Origin: Chionoecetes opilio
Lineage: Eukaryota > Arthropoda > Malacostraca > Decapoda > Majidae
Length of the DNA: 64,000 bases
Reading direction: 5' to 3'
Assembly (NCBI GenBank): GCA_016584305.1
Contig: JACEEZ010003851.1
Span: 23,501 to 87,500 of the forward strand
The translations under genes and the position numbers were made by a program. The notes under the pieces were generated by a model. It was not told the DNA's origin. It worked only from the letters and a program-made list of their open reading frames with translations, and made no database searches. Shown here piece by piece: positions 9,130-22,051 of this stretch; within the stretch, counting starts at the first letter, position 1, and the number at the start of each line of letters is the position of its first letter.

Positions 9130-9600
9130 ATAATAGGCTCCTCACCCCTTCACCCCCCTTCGATAACACCCCTTCACAGACCCTCCCCTCACCCCTTCAC
9201 ACACACACACACACCCTCACCCCTTCACACACCCTCCCCTCACCCCTTCACACCCACACCCCTCCTCACCCCATCACACACCCTCCCCTCACCCCTTCAC
9301 ACACACACACACACCCTCACCCCTTCACACACCCTCCCCTCACCCCTTCACCCCCCCTTCGATAACACCCCTTCACAGACCCTCCCCTCACCCCTTCACC
9401 CCCACTTCGATAACACCCCTTCACACCCCCTCCCCTCACTTCGATAACACCCCTACAACACCATTACATAAGGAAGCTACAAGAGGCTCCTCACCCCATC
9501 ACACACCCACCCTCACCCCTTCACACACCCTCCCCTCACCCCTTCACACACCCTCCCCTCACCCCTTCACCCACCTCGATAACACCCCTACAACACCATT
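9130..9600. repeat. CCCCTTCACACACCCTCC minisatellite
   Basis: Tandem units of 'cctcaccccttcacacac' with interspersed 'ttcgataacacccct'. The complement of the same units follows the LINE tail at 15790-15970. Confidence 0.8.
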
Positions 9601-9730
9601 ACATAAGAACATAAGGAAGCTACAAGAAGCCGTGAGACCTACACGTGGTAGTTCCTGTTACTTAACACTACCTACATCCACCTTTCATCCCCATCCATAA
9701 CACAGTCTACCGTCAACAACACTATAGTCG
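9601..9730 (-). mobile_element. LINE 3' tail fragment
   Basis: Starts 'ataagaacataaggaagcta' and continues into 'gagacctacacgtggtagtt', the minus-strand 3' UTR shared with 5527-5868. Confidence 0.75.
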
Positions 9731-9837
9731 CCACTGCACTAATGTCGCCAGGTGCCATATATCACGAATGTTAGAATCACTAGACTTGTATCTACATTTG
9801 TATAGGTAAAGACGGGGGCATACGCGTGGCCTCGGTG

Positions 9838-10077
9838 CTCATCTCCGTAGCATTAGCCCTTGAGCCTGTGGTACTACCCCGGGACACAGGGCTAGTGTGA
9901 CACCCGGGTTACCACAGTTACCTTCCCCAGGTTTCCCCAGGTACCCATTTATCAACCATCCCAGAAAGGAAGGATGAACAGCTGATAGGGCTGCACGCCG
10001 ACTGCCCTGGCCGGGATTCGAACCAGAGCCTGCAGATTCGTAGCCAGGCACGCTAGCCACTACACCACGCAGGCGAC
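9838..10077 (-). mobile_element. tRNA-derived SINE, family 3
   Basis: On the minus strand the head has A box 'tggtgtagtggctagcg' and B box 'ggttcgaatcc'. The body includes 'gataaatgggtacctgggg'. Single copy in this window. A LINE-tail stub ('cataagaacataaggaagct') follows at about 10108. Confidence 0.75.
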
Positions 10078-10307
10078 ACTTATATAACATAAGCATAACC
10101 TTGCATAACATAAGAACATAAGGAAGCTACAACAGGCAACTTCTTGCCTGAAAAGCTCTGCTTATTATAAAGGCTGGCCTTCTAGTTGTAAACAAACATT
10201 ATTGTCTTTATGTGGCTATTATTAAATGTTTCAAATGTTATAGATATAACTATAGCAGACAAATTAAGTCATAGGTTTAATCCAAAAAAAGAGAGCAAAC
10301 TTACAAC

Positions 10308-10313
10308 TTTATT
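10308..10313 (-). promoter_or_regulatory. MRPS18A: Candidate poly-A signal for MRPS18A
   Basis: AATAAA on the minus strand, about 380 bases past the MRPS18A stop. The TTAA MITE would then lie in the 3' UTR. The hexamer is common in AT-rich DNA, so this is tentative. Confidence 0.25.
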
Positions 10314-10391
10314 AAAGAACCAAGTAACTGAGCGAAAAAAGCCAAGAAAAACCCAGATATTTACAGAAAACCCCAGATATTTAGTTGTTTC

Positions 10392-10605
10392 TTAACCCCT
10401 TGAGGCCCAGAACGTAATTTCAATTGTAATTTGGCTACCATAAGACGATTTTTAGTGACTATAAGCAATATTTTATACATCATGACTTGTTTAGTATCCT
10501 TGTCCACTAGCTGATTAAGTATATTAAGCTATTTATCGTAATTTTATGGCACAACAACATAATTTTTTTTATAGCAAAGGAAAGATCTGGGCGTGAAGGG
10601 GTTAA
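10392..10605 (+). mobile_element. TTAA MITE (piggyBac-like), copy 1
   Basis: TTAA at both ends; inverted termini CCCCTTGAGGCCCAGAACG and the complement of CCCCTTCACGCCCAGATC. About 214 bases, no ORF. Other copies: 15156-15371, 17363-17575, 25680-25891, 32333-32908, 47709-47925, 49018-49226 and 58557-58670. Confidence 0.85.
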
Positions 10606-10695
10606 TGCAGCCTCTGTAAGGGAGTGAGTGAGGAGGGGTGCAAGGGGGGGTGAAGGGGTGAGAAGAGGTGCAGGGGTGTAGGGGTGTCCTGGGGT

Positions 10696-13422
<2,727 letters not shown>

Positions 13423-13943
13423 GGGGGGGAGCAGGCGGGGTAGGCAGGCCAATACACGCAGGGCCATTTTACAACACTTGGAAATGGGTCCTGGTGGGCT
13501 CTTTCTTGTTCTTGTTGTTGTTTTAGGGCTGCGAGGATTCCTTGGGGTACACTATATGGCAGTGGGGGTCAAGGGACAGACGGAGGCGATGCAGGTGAGC
13601 TGTGAGTGTCGTGTGCCCCAGGCGAAGGCGGTGGGCTCTTTCTCTCCCTGTTTCTCCTCTCTCTGATGTTTCTCTTACGTATATATGCTCTTGAGGGTTT
13701 CTTCGGTCTGTTTCATTCCTGTTTTTATCTAATAGACGTTAATATCCTTGCCTAAACACTGGTAAATAGTAGACACACACACACGCGCGCGCGCCGAAAC
13801 AGCTGACCGGCGAGGAACTTGTTTACCTTTTCGACTTGCCAAAAAATCCCAAAATTCTGTGATGCGAACAGTAAATCGTATCATAGAATTGTCTCTAGCC
13901 TTTCTGTCTCTTCACTACACGTCTAGTTACCTTCCCAGCCGCC
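13423..13943. promoter_or_regulatory. Bidirectional promoter region MRPS18A/FANCE
   Basis: The start codons lie about 520 bases apart on opposite strands. The region includes a deleted copy of the RNase H LINE fragment (13505-13640), an (AC)(GC)n run near 13770, and the unique stretch 13640-13943. No TATA box or known site was picked out. Confidence 0.5.
13505..13640 (-). mobile_element. Deleted LINE remnant
   Basis: Joins two blocks that are separated at 2246-2630: 'ttttagggctgcgaggat' and 'acagacggaggcgatgcagg'. It is an internally deleted copy. Confidence 0.75.
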
Positions 13944-14539
13944 ATGTGGAGTGAAATGATAACTGAAATCACCATCACCAGAGAAAATAAAGCAGTTACG
14001 AGGATATTTGCTCTAAACTCAGCCAGTCACCAAGAATATTTGAGTGTGGTTACGGTCTAAAAAGTGACAAAAACGAAGATAAGGAGGCAACCACGCTTAC
14101 TATACCCCAAGACACTATAGAACAGCCTGAAAAACCTATAGAAAACCATGATAAACCTATAGAAATACCTGATAAACCTATAGAAAACCATGATAAACCT
14201 ATAGCAACACCTGATAAACCTATAGAAAACCATGATAAACCTATAGCAACACCTGATAACCCAATAATTCAAGAGGAAATAGTTGTAGAAAGCAATGTAA
14301 AGGCTGGGATTGATGTTAGAGCATTACAGAAGGAGTTAATAAGAGCTTTAAATTTTTCTGATGTGTCTGATATCGGGCCGGGCAAGGCGGTGGCCTGTGT
14401 GGCGCTGTGTGGTGATGGCACGGCGGATAAATTAACCGATGATGTGGTGTTGAGGGTGTGTAAGAAGGTGGAGAAGAAGAACATTGGTATGGTGGCTCTA
14501 GTGGGCAAGATACTGCTGCTGCCGAAGGTGTGTGTGTGT

Positions 14540-14581
<42 letters not shown>

Positions 14582-16123
14582 CATATATCAATGTTAAAAT
14601 AAATATTAGCCTCTAATCACCCTGTCACAGTCTGTAATCACCCTTCACCCTGCCAGAACCGCCTTTAACACCCTATACTCACCCTGCACCCTGTTATCCA
14701 TTACCCATCACCCTTCCACAGCCTGTAATTACCCTATACCCTGCCAGAACCACCTTTATCACCCTGCCAGAGCCTCTAATCACCCTACACCCTGTTATCC
14801 ATTATCCATCACCCTTCACCCTGCCAGAACCACTTTAACACCCTGCCACAGCCCACACTCACCCTGCTTCCCCTGTCACAGCTGTACCACCTCACCAGCA
14901 AGCTCACCACGCCTGTCATGGATTGCCTCAAGCAGCTGTTGGAGGTCCACGCAGCGGTCGTGATAGACAGCTGCCTCCTGCCTCTCCTTAGCCTCCTGCC
15001 CAGCCTTCAGGAACATCACAAGGACATCATACAGCACCTCGCGCCCCTATGTGCCCCTCGCCTCGCTACTTGCTTGCTCAGGTGAAGATTTTGATGTGTT
15101 CTTACCTATTATCTATACTATTACTATCTATTATCTACTCTATCTATTGATTGATTTAACCCCATGAGACCCAGAGCGTAATTTCCTTTGTAATTTGGGT
15201 ACCATAAGACGATTTTCAGTGACTATAAGCAATATTTTATAGCTATGACCTGTTTAGTATCCTTCTCCACTAACTAATTTGGTATATTCAGTGACTTTTC
15301 TAAATTTTATGGCTCGACAACATCCATTTTTTTTTTATAGCAAAGGAAAGATCTGGACGTGAAGGGGTTGACTGACTGATGTGCAAATATTAACTTTTTT
15401 CTTCATTTCCTTCTCACCCCAAAACTCAGCACATATTCAGAGCGTCTTGACACAGACCTGCCAATCTTCCAACTGTTGTGCGAGTGTGCCGACTTCAGAG
15501 CCACAGACACACACACAGCGGCCCTGGCAGTGCTGACCCGGCTAGCACCTCAGCACCACACCAGCACTAAGTTCGGCCAGTGCCTCTTGAGTGTGCTGAG
15601 AAGGTAAGGGGCGAGCTGATAAAAGTTTGTCATGGGGTAGTAAGTGTGGAGTCAATAGGGAGTTTTAAAAGGAGGATGGACAGTGTTATGGATGGGGATG
15701 AAAGGTGGATGTAGGTAGTGTTAAGTAACAGGAACTACCACGTGTAGGTCTCCCAGCCTCTTGTAGCTTCCTTATGTTCTTATGTAATGGTGTTGTAGGG
15801 GGTTATCGAGGTGTGTGAAGGGGTGAGGAGCCTATTATAGCTTCCTTTATGTTCTTTGTCGTACTTCTATACTGTACTGTAGGGGTGTTATCGAGGTGGG
15901 GGTGAAGGGGTAAGGCTGTGTGTGAAGGGGATAGGAAGGGTGTGTGTGAAGGGGTGAGGAGGGGTGATGAGCCTCTTGTATTTATTTTCTTGTACTTATG
16001 TTCTTCAGGTATGGGCCACACCTGCAGGAGCTCAAAGGCTTCAGGTTTGTAGTGAACAGCCATGCTTCAAGTCTGAGGAAGTTAGTGGAGATGCAGATGA
16101 AGAAACTGGAGAAAATAAAGTGA
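13944..16123 (+). CDS. FANCE: Fanconi anaemia group E protein (FANCE)
   Basis: Four exons on the plus strand. The last three are phase-perfect and match the helical C-terminal half of FANCE, which bridges the FA core complex to FANCD2. Key stretches: VKAGIDVRALQKELIRALNF, VALVGKILLLPK then LYHLTSKLTTPVMDCLKQLL, IFQLLCECADF and FVVNSHASSLRKLVEMQMKK. Before the helical domain lies an acidic linker with a seven-residue repeat (DKPIENH type). The start is unsettled: ATG 13944 has a good context (gccgccATG) but is in another frame from the main reading, which is open only from about 13993. Identification rests on remembered human FANCE. Confidence 0.72.
13993..14527 (+). CDS. FANCE: FANCE exon 1 or 2: linker and first helices
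   Basis: Open frame up to the donor GTGTGT at 14528, phase 0. The left border is uncertain; 13993 is the first codon after a stop. Six copies of a 21-base coding repeat fall at about 14122-14260. The exon ends KKNIGMVALVGKILLLPK. A 1-base indel or a missed splice would be needed to join it to ATG 13944. Confidence 0.65.
14528..14881. repeat. FANCE intron with GA run and ACCCTGCCAGAACC units
   Basis: GA microsatellite at 14540-14578, then loose tandem units of 'caccctgccagaaccacctt' and 'caccctgttatccattaccc'. Confidence 0.75.
14882..15081 (+). CDS. FANCE: FANCE exon: helical repeats
   Basis: Encodes LYHLTSKLTTPVMDCLKQLL, VIDSCLLPLLSLLPSLQ, ending APRLATCLL plus two bases. Acceptor cacag at 14881; donor GTGAAG at 15082. 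Leucine-rich helices, as in the FANCE fold. Confidence 0.78.
15156..15371 (+). mobile_element. TTAA MITE, copy 2 (intronic)
   Basis: Left TTAA at 15156; the right end is mutated to TTGA. Termini and interior match copy 1. Confidence 0.85.
15430..15603 (+). CDS. FANCE: FANCE exon: helical repeats
   Basis: One base completes the split codon, then TYSERLDTDLPIFQLLCECA through STKFGQCLLSVLR. Acceptor ctcag at 15429; donor GTAAGG at 15604; phases fit. Confidence 0.78.
15620..15970 (+). mobile_element. LINE 3' tail and GTGAAGGGG minisatellite (intronic)
   Basis: From about 15640 it matches the 3' end of the LINE at 5527-5868 ('aggtagtgttaagtaacag'). It is followed by 'ggtgtgtgaaggggtgagga' units, the complement of the array at 9130-9600. 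Confidence 0.75.
16009..16123 (+). CDS. FANCE: FANCE terminal exon
   Basis: Acceptor cttcag at 16008. Reads YGPHLQELKGFRFVVNSHAS then SLRKLVEMQMKKLEKIK and TGA at 16121. The SLRKLVE helix aligns with the conserved C-terminal helix of FANCE. AATAAA overlaps the last codons. Confidence 0.75.
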
Positions 16124-16208
16124 TGGTGGTGGTGATTGAGAGTAATGTTGATGAATGATGGAGGAAACTGAATTAAGAAAATGTGGATGAAGGAGCTGAG
16201 TACAGTGT

Positions 16209-17062
16209 GGGTTATGGTCATTTCGCCACAGTCAATTCGCCACAGACATTTCGCCAATGTAAGAGTAAATTCGCCCACACGTCATTCGCCCACAAGCATT
16301 TCGCCCACATGTAAGAGTCATTCGCCCACTGTAAGAGTCAATCGCCCATGTAGAGTCAATTCGCCCACATGTAAGGGTCAATTCGCCCATGTAGAGTCAA
16401 TTTGCCCACGTAGAGTCAATTCGCCCACTGTAAGAGTCAATTCGCCACATGTAAGAGTCATTCGCCCACATGTAGAGTCAATTCGCCCATGTAAGAGTCA
16501 TTCGCCCACGTGAAGAGTCATTCGCCACATGTAAGAGTCAATTCGCCACATGTAGAGTCAATTCGCCACATGTAAGAGTCAATTCGCCCACATGTAAAGT
16601 CAATTCGCCCACATGTAGAGTCAATTCGCCCAGTGTAAGAGTCAATTCGCCCACATGAAGATCATTCGCCCACATGTAAGTCAATTCGCCACATGTAAGA
16701 GTCAATTCGCCACAGTAAGAGTCAATTCGCCCACGTGTAGAGGTCAATCGCCCCAGTAGAGTCAATTCGCCCACATGTAGTCAATTCGCCCACATGTAGA
16801 GTCAATTCGCCCACATGTAGAGTCAATTCGCCCACATGTAAGAGTCAATTCGCCCACATGTAAGAGTCAATTCGCCCACATGTAAGAGTCAATTCGCCCA
16901 CAGGATCCATGTCAAGGAGTCATGTAACTATATCTTCCTCTGGCAGAAATGGAATGAACCACCAGTAACCTTGGGCGAAATGACTCCATAGTGGGCGAAT
17001 TGACCTGTGGGCGAAATGACTCCATGGTGTGGCGAAATGGCATGTGGGCGAAATGACCGGAT
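16209..17062. mobile_element. TIR element filled with a TTCGCCCACATG satellite
   Basis: Ends 'ggtcatttcgcc' (left) and 'ggcgaaatgacc' (right) are inverted. Between about 16262 and 16905 lie about 28 units of 'gtcaattcgcccacatgtaa', all in one direction, then inverted units at 16973-17060. No ORF with meaning. Confidence 0.75.
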
Positions 17063-17099
17063 ACCCAGTGGTGAGAGTAAGGAGAGGGAGAAACTGGAG

Positions 17100-17362
17100 T
17101 AAAATGAATTGAATTGAATTAGTGCCAAAATAAGGAAATGTGTCTGGAGTACGGTAAAGGAAGTGATGGTGATGATTAAATTGATGATGATGGGAGTAAT
17201 ATAGTGATGATAAGAGATGGTGTGATGATGAAAATGAAAAATGTGATGAGAATTTGAGAAAGATGTGAAAATAAAGTGATGAAAGATAATAGTGATGATT
17301 TAGTGGTGACGTACTCATTGGTGATGTTAACTCAGTAAGGACAGTTGTTAAAGATACAGTTG
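17100..17362. repeat. GTGATGAT-rich stretch
   Basis: Imperfect 'gtgatgatga' units resembling the sequence just after the FANCE stop. No gene seen. Confidence 0.55.
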
Positions 17363-17575
17363 TTAACCCCTTCACGCCCAGATCTTTCCATTGCTATATA
17401 AAATCGTCTGTTAGTCATAAAAAAACGAAAAGTAACAGAATATACCATATTAGTTAGTGGACAAGGCTACTAAACAGGTCATAGCTATAAAATATTGCTT
17501 ATATTCATTAAAAAAATCGTCAAATGGTGGCCCAAATTACAATGGAAATTACGTTCTGGAGTCTCAAGGGGTTAA
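17363..17575 (-). mobile_element. TTAA MITE, copy 3
   Basis: TTAA at both ends; reversed relative to copy 1, starting CCCCTTCACGCCCAGATC. Confidence 0.85.
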
Positions 17576-17616
17576 ATGATAGTTGTTAAATGATACAGTT
17601 GTTAAATGATTATAGG

Positions 17617-17648
17617 ATTAGATTGGTGGAAATGCAAATAAAAAAACA
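17617..17648 (+). repeat. Near-copy of the FANCE terminal exon end
   Basis: Translates to RLVEMQIKKQE, against RKLVEMQMKKLE in the real exon, with similar flanks. Read as an exon-edge duplication. Confidence 0.5.
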
Positions 17649-17689
17649 GGAACTACTAGTGTGTGCTCTTTGTAATTCTGTACCTGCTA

Positions 17690-17875
17690 CTCTCTCTCTC
17701 TACCACAGCACATTTCATCCCCTTCTCCCTTTCATTATCTCTTTCTCTATCTCTTTATATCATAGCTCTCTCTCTCTCTCTCTACCACAGCACATTTCAT
17801 CCCCTTCCCTCCCTTCCATTCTCTCTCTCTCTCTCTCTCTCTCCCACACAGCATATCTCATCCCCTTCTCCCTTC

Positions 17876-17962
<87 letters not shown>
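17690..17962. repeat. CT microsatellite with CAGCACATTTCATCCCC units
   Basis: Three 'catttcatccccttc' type units embedded in CT runs, then about 80 bases of pure CT. The complement recurs at 18300 and 18880. Confidence 0.85.
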
Positions 17963-17965
<3 letters not shown>

Positions 17966-18121
17966 AACCCCTCAGGACACAAAAAACCACAAATAACACA
18001 TGATATAATTTACTTCTCTTTCTCTTCACTCATGGTCAATACACAAGCAATTCTGTACAAGGTGTGTGTGTGTGTGTGTGTGTTTGCTGCCACACACTGA
18101 CGGGGGGGAGGTCAGGTCAGG

Positions 18122-18182
18122 TCAGGGCCAGGAGGGCTGTTCACCGGGACCCATCTCTCTGCCGTATAGCGCTGACTTGTCT
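18122..18182 (-). CDS. NDUFB1: NDUFB1 terminal exon
   Basis: Acceptor CCCCAG at 18183-18184 side; one base completes Arg, then DKSALYGREMGPGEQPSWP and TGA. Confidence 0.8.
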
Positions 18183-18222
18183 CTGGGGAGGAATATAAGA
18201 ACATGAGGAAGCTATATGGGGA

Positions 18223-18304
<82 letters not shown>

Positions 18305-18335
18305 GAAGGGAGGGAAGGGGATGAGATATGCTGTG

Positions 18336-18381
<46 letters not shown>

Positions 18382-18744
18382 ACAGGAGAACCTCGTTTAT
18401 CCGGCACCCACGGGGGGGAGCGCATGCCGGATAACTCATTTTGCCGTTGTTTTGAGAGTTACTCTTATGGAATCGCCCAAATTCCTTTTTTTTTTTTTTT
18501 TTTTTTTTTTTTCTTTTTCTTTTTCCCATCACAAGGAACTGGCCAAGGGCACAACAAAAATGGGTAATACAAAGCCCACTTAGTTGCCAGTCCCTATAAA
18601 GAAGACAGTAAGAGAATAAAATAAAAAAGAGGGGTGAGCCAATTTAGTTCGGGAGGTGTCTTGTTACTCTTATTTTGAAAAGATGTAAGTCATAGGAAAG
18701 TGGAAAAATAGAAACAGGAAGAGAGTTCCAGAGTTTATCAGTGG

Positions 18745-18787
<43 letters not shown>

Positions 18788-19329
18788 CCTGGGTCGATTA
18801 GTGCCGTTGTTTTGAGGCTGCCGTTGTTTTAAATGCCGGTTAAATGAGGTTCTCCTGTAAAGAGATAGAGAAAGAGAAAATGGAAGGGAGGGAAGGGGAT
18901 GAGAGAGAGAGAGAATGAAAGGGAGAAGGGGATGAAATGTGCTGTAGTAGATAGATAAATAGAAGGCTTGAAATACACACACACACACACACACATTTTA
19001 TATCTGTTAATTCTATAATTTAAATTTATATTTTTTTTTTTTTATATATATTTCATTAGGGTCTATTTGATTTTTCATATTTTTATTATTATTTATTATT
19101 ATTATTATTATGTATTATTATTATTTTTTTAATAGTCTACTACAGTACGATATATATTTTTTTCTTTACATTTTCTCTCTCTCTCTCTCTTTGTGTGTGT
19201 GTCTCACCTGAAGAGTACCATTCTGTTGGTCTCGGTGCGGTCACACAGCGAGCCGAGGAAGTAGCCGAGGATGGGCACGAACACGCCGAGGTAGATGCGG
19301 CGGTCCAACTTAAAGTGCTCGAAAAACAT
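18122..19329 (-). CDS. NDUFB1: NADH dehydrogenase 1 beta subcomplex subunit 1 (MNLL)
   Basis: Two coding exons (19329-19208 and 18182-18122) give 60 residues, the usual size. Sequence: MFFEHFKLDRRIYLGVFVPI, one membrane helix through LGYFLGSLCDRTETNRMVLF, then the tail RDKSALYGREMG ending PSWP. Hydrophobic segment, positively charged end and RxKS tail match this single-pass accessory subunit of respiratory complex I in the inner mitochondrial membrane. It has no cleavable presequence. The intron between the coding exons holds a Tigger-like MITE. An upstream donor at 20741 probably ends a 5' UTR exon. Confidence 0.82.
18220..18380. repeat. (GA)n microsatellite
   Basis: Two GA runs around 'atggaagggagggaagggga', the complement of a unit in 17690-17962. 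Confidence 0.9.
18383..18857 (+). mobile_element. Tigger/pogo-like MITE (family T1), copy 2
   Basis: The same TIRs as 2120-3149, flanked by TA. The interior is different: a T-run, a piece whose minus strand reads DKLWNSLPVSIFPLS (LINE C-terminal style), then an A-run. It lies within the NDUFB1 intron. Confidence 0.8.
18860..19200. other. NDUFB1 intron: GA, CA, AT and CT runs
   Basis: Only simple repeats and AT-rich sequence up to the donor at 19207. No gene seen. Confidence 0.7.
19208..19329 (-). CDS. NDUFB1: NDUFB1 first coding exon
   Basis: ATG at 19329, seven bases after an acceptor (TTTCAG, exon starts 19336). Forty codons plus two bases; donor GTGAGA at 19207. Confidence 0.82.
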
Positions 19330-19401
19330 CTTGACGCTGAAACAAAAAAATAACCTTATATAGCTATAGTTCTTATATGCGAGGGTTATAGTATAGAGTA
19401 G

Positions 19402-20381
19402 GGGATGCAGTCAGTTCGTACACAAGTTGTTTCGTACACCAAAAAGTTGTTTCGTAGTCAATATGAAACCATGGTAAAACTTAAGAACATAGGCTCCACC
19501 CCCTATCTTCTTCTTCTTATAGCCAACAAGCTTGGGGACATGGTGGGAACCGGGGTTTTGGGTGGGGGAGCACACACATAAGGGAAATATGGCCCCCCAC
19601 AAAAAAATCCCTAAAATAGGGAAATTTCACCTAGTTCAAGACTTTATCGGGGCCATATTTCCCTTATGTGTGTGCTCCCCCACCCAAAAACCCCGGTTTC
19701 CACCATGTTCCCAAGCTTGCTGCCTATAAGAAGAAAATAGGAGGTTGAGCCTCGATTCTAAAGATGACAAAACTCTACAGACCTAACCTAGCACCCCTCC
19801 TCGAGCCCCTCGTGCTGTGCACTAACCTAACCTGCCCTAAGCTAACGGGGGGGGCTCTGACCCCCTCGACCCCCCCCCGTGCTGTGCATTAACCTGACCT
19901 GACGTAACCTAACCTAACCTACTCTAAGATATCTACTTAGATACGCACTACTTTCTCAAACTCGTCGTCCATTGCGCATCTCGCTGGACTTAGTTTTTTC
20001 AAGAACCTGAAATGTAACATCGGCCCTGCAGGCTAAAGTAAGGATCGGCACTCATTAAAATCTAGACAGATGTGTTAAGGACAGGAAGTATAACACGCAG
20101 AGCAAACATTTGGCTCAGCTTAGCGTGGAGCTTGTTCTGAAGATTTTCCGAAAAAGCCCTATTGTAGGCCAGGAGAAATTAGTCGGTGTCTCTGAAAACG
20201 ACCGCGAAGTCCTCGTCCATTATTACCAGTTTCGTGCCCAGGTTTTGTTAGTAGTTTCGTACACTGATTTGGAGTTTTTTCGTACATACCTGCTATGGTT
20301 TCATATAGACTACGAAATACATTTTTGGTGTACGAATCTACTGGTGTACGAAACAACTTGTGTACGAACTGACTGCATCCC
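19402..20381. mobile_element. TIR element family C, complete copy
   Basis: Inverted ends GGGATGCAGTCAGTTCGTAC and its complement, continuing with GTACGAAACAACTTGTGTAC. The interior contains a nested foldback (19500-19741) and a C-rich 'cctaacctaac' zone near 19790-19920. No transposase recognised. Confidence 0.75.
19500..19741. mobile_element. Foldback element FB2
   Basis: Arms of about 95 bases: 'aacaagcttggggacatggt' ... 'cataagggaaatatggcccc' on the left and the complement on the right, with a spacer of about 50 bases. Confidence 0.85.
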
Positions 20382-20740
20382 GAATTAAACCGTGATATAA
20401 AATGATCCTATGGGGTGGGTAGATAGATAGATAGGAAGCATGTTAACCTACCCTCGCCCTGCCATAACTTACACCAGAGGAGGGGGTGAAGGAGAGGGGG
20501 GAGGGGGGGAGGCACTAGGCAGGCAGTCCCGAGTTCGAAGCGTCGGCCGCCTTCTGTGATTTCCAGCGGCGAGTATTGATGAGATCGGCGGCAATTGTGG
20601 AGAAGGTGAAAAGCGGGAACAGGATTACGACCTTATTACGCCTTAACAATGTGATCAGGGGCATTTTAGGGGCCATTAGGGGGCTTGGGGGGCTTCAGGG
20701 GCGCGGCAGTAAGGGTTATTGACTGGCCGGTGGTACTTAC

Positions 20741-20775
20741 ACAACCGATGGACAAGATGGCGCCGGCTGGATGGG
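20741..20775 (-). promoter_or_regulatory. NDUFB1: Probable NDUFB1 5' UTR exon end and YY1-like site
   Basis: The minus strand has a strong donor GT|GTAAGT at 20740 right after 'gcgccatcttgtccatcgg'. AAGATGGCG on the plus strand matches the YY1 core, common at promoters of mitochondrial genes. The exon's left border and the link to exon 19336 are inferred. Confidence 0.4.
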
Positions 20776-20787
20776 CGACGAGCCTAT

Positions 20788-20989
20788 CAATATTTACCTC
20801 ATTCCCTTGTTAAATACTGTGATATATAGATACTAGATAGATAAATAGATAGATATAGATAGATAAGGTAATAGGAAAACTAGAATAGATAGGAGGGAAG
20901 GGTATGTAGCTTTTATTTCTTCTTTCCTTCCGAGCTACTAATCTGTCAATATTTACCTCATTCCCTTATCAAATACTACGGTAGGATAT

Positions 20990-21022
<33 letters not shown>

Positions 21023-21950
21023 ATATAATAGATAGATAGATAAGGTAATAGGAAAACTAGAATAGATAAGAGGAAAGGGTGTATAGCTTTCATTTTTTTT
21101 TTCTTCCAGCTTTCAATATTTACGTCCTTCCCTTGTGAAATACTGTGATATACAGATAGATAGATAAAAGATAGATAGATAATAGATAGATATATAATAG
21201 ATAGATAGATAAAGTAATAGGAAAACTAAAATAGAAAGAAGGGAGAGCTTTTTTTCTTCTTTCCTTGGAGCTAATGTGTCAATATTTACCTCATTCCCTT
21301 GTGAAATACTACGGTAGGATATATAGATAGGTAGATAGATATATAGATAGATAGATAGATAGATAAGGTAATAGGAAAACTAAGATAGATGGGAGGAAAG
21401 GGTATATATAGGAGCTTTCATTTTTTTTCTTTCCTTCCTCTATCAATATTTACGTCATTCCCTTGTGAAATACTGTGATATATGGATAGATAGATGATAG
21501 GTATAGATAGATAGATAGATAGATAATAGGTATAGATAGATAAGGTAATAGGAAAACTAGAATAGATAAGAGGAAAGAGTGTATAGCTTTCATTTTTTTT
21601 TCCTTCCAGCTTTCAATATTTACGTCCTTCCCTTGTTAAATACTGTGATATATAGATAATAGATAATAGATAATAGATAGATAGATAAGGTAATAGGAAA
21701 AAAATAGAAAGGAGGGAGAGGTAAATAGGAGCTTTCATTTTTTTCTCTCCTTAGCTCTCTCAATATTTACGTCATTCCCTTGTGAAATACTGTGATATAT
21801 AGTGTATCAGTAAAATAATATAAGTTTATAGTATTGGTGGGTTAGATAAGGTAACAGGAAAGCACAAATAGAAGGGAGGAAAGGGCATATATAGGAGCTT
21901 TAATTTTTTCTTACCTATAACTTTCTATGTAACTTTCCATCAGTAATTTA
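20788..21950 (+). repeat. Tandem repeat of about 150-190 bp with GATA tracts
   Basis: About seven units, each with 'tcaatatttacctcattccc', 'ttgtgaaatactgtgatata', a GATA run and 'aaggtaataggaaaactaga'. GATA length varies between units. Confidence 0.85.
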
Positions 21951-22051
21951 TTTGATCAAAGTCTTCAGTAAATGTTCTAATCTATTAAACTCTAAACTAA
22001 AGTAAACTAACTATTAAACTATCTAAGTATCTTTTTCCTTTATCACATATT

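Noticed and set aside
20572..20720. Short plus-strand ORF MRSAAIVEKVKSGNR
   Set aside because: About 48 codons, no homology recognised, located opposite the proposed NDUFB1 5' region; length within chance.
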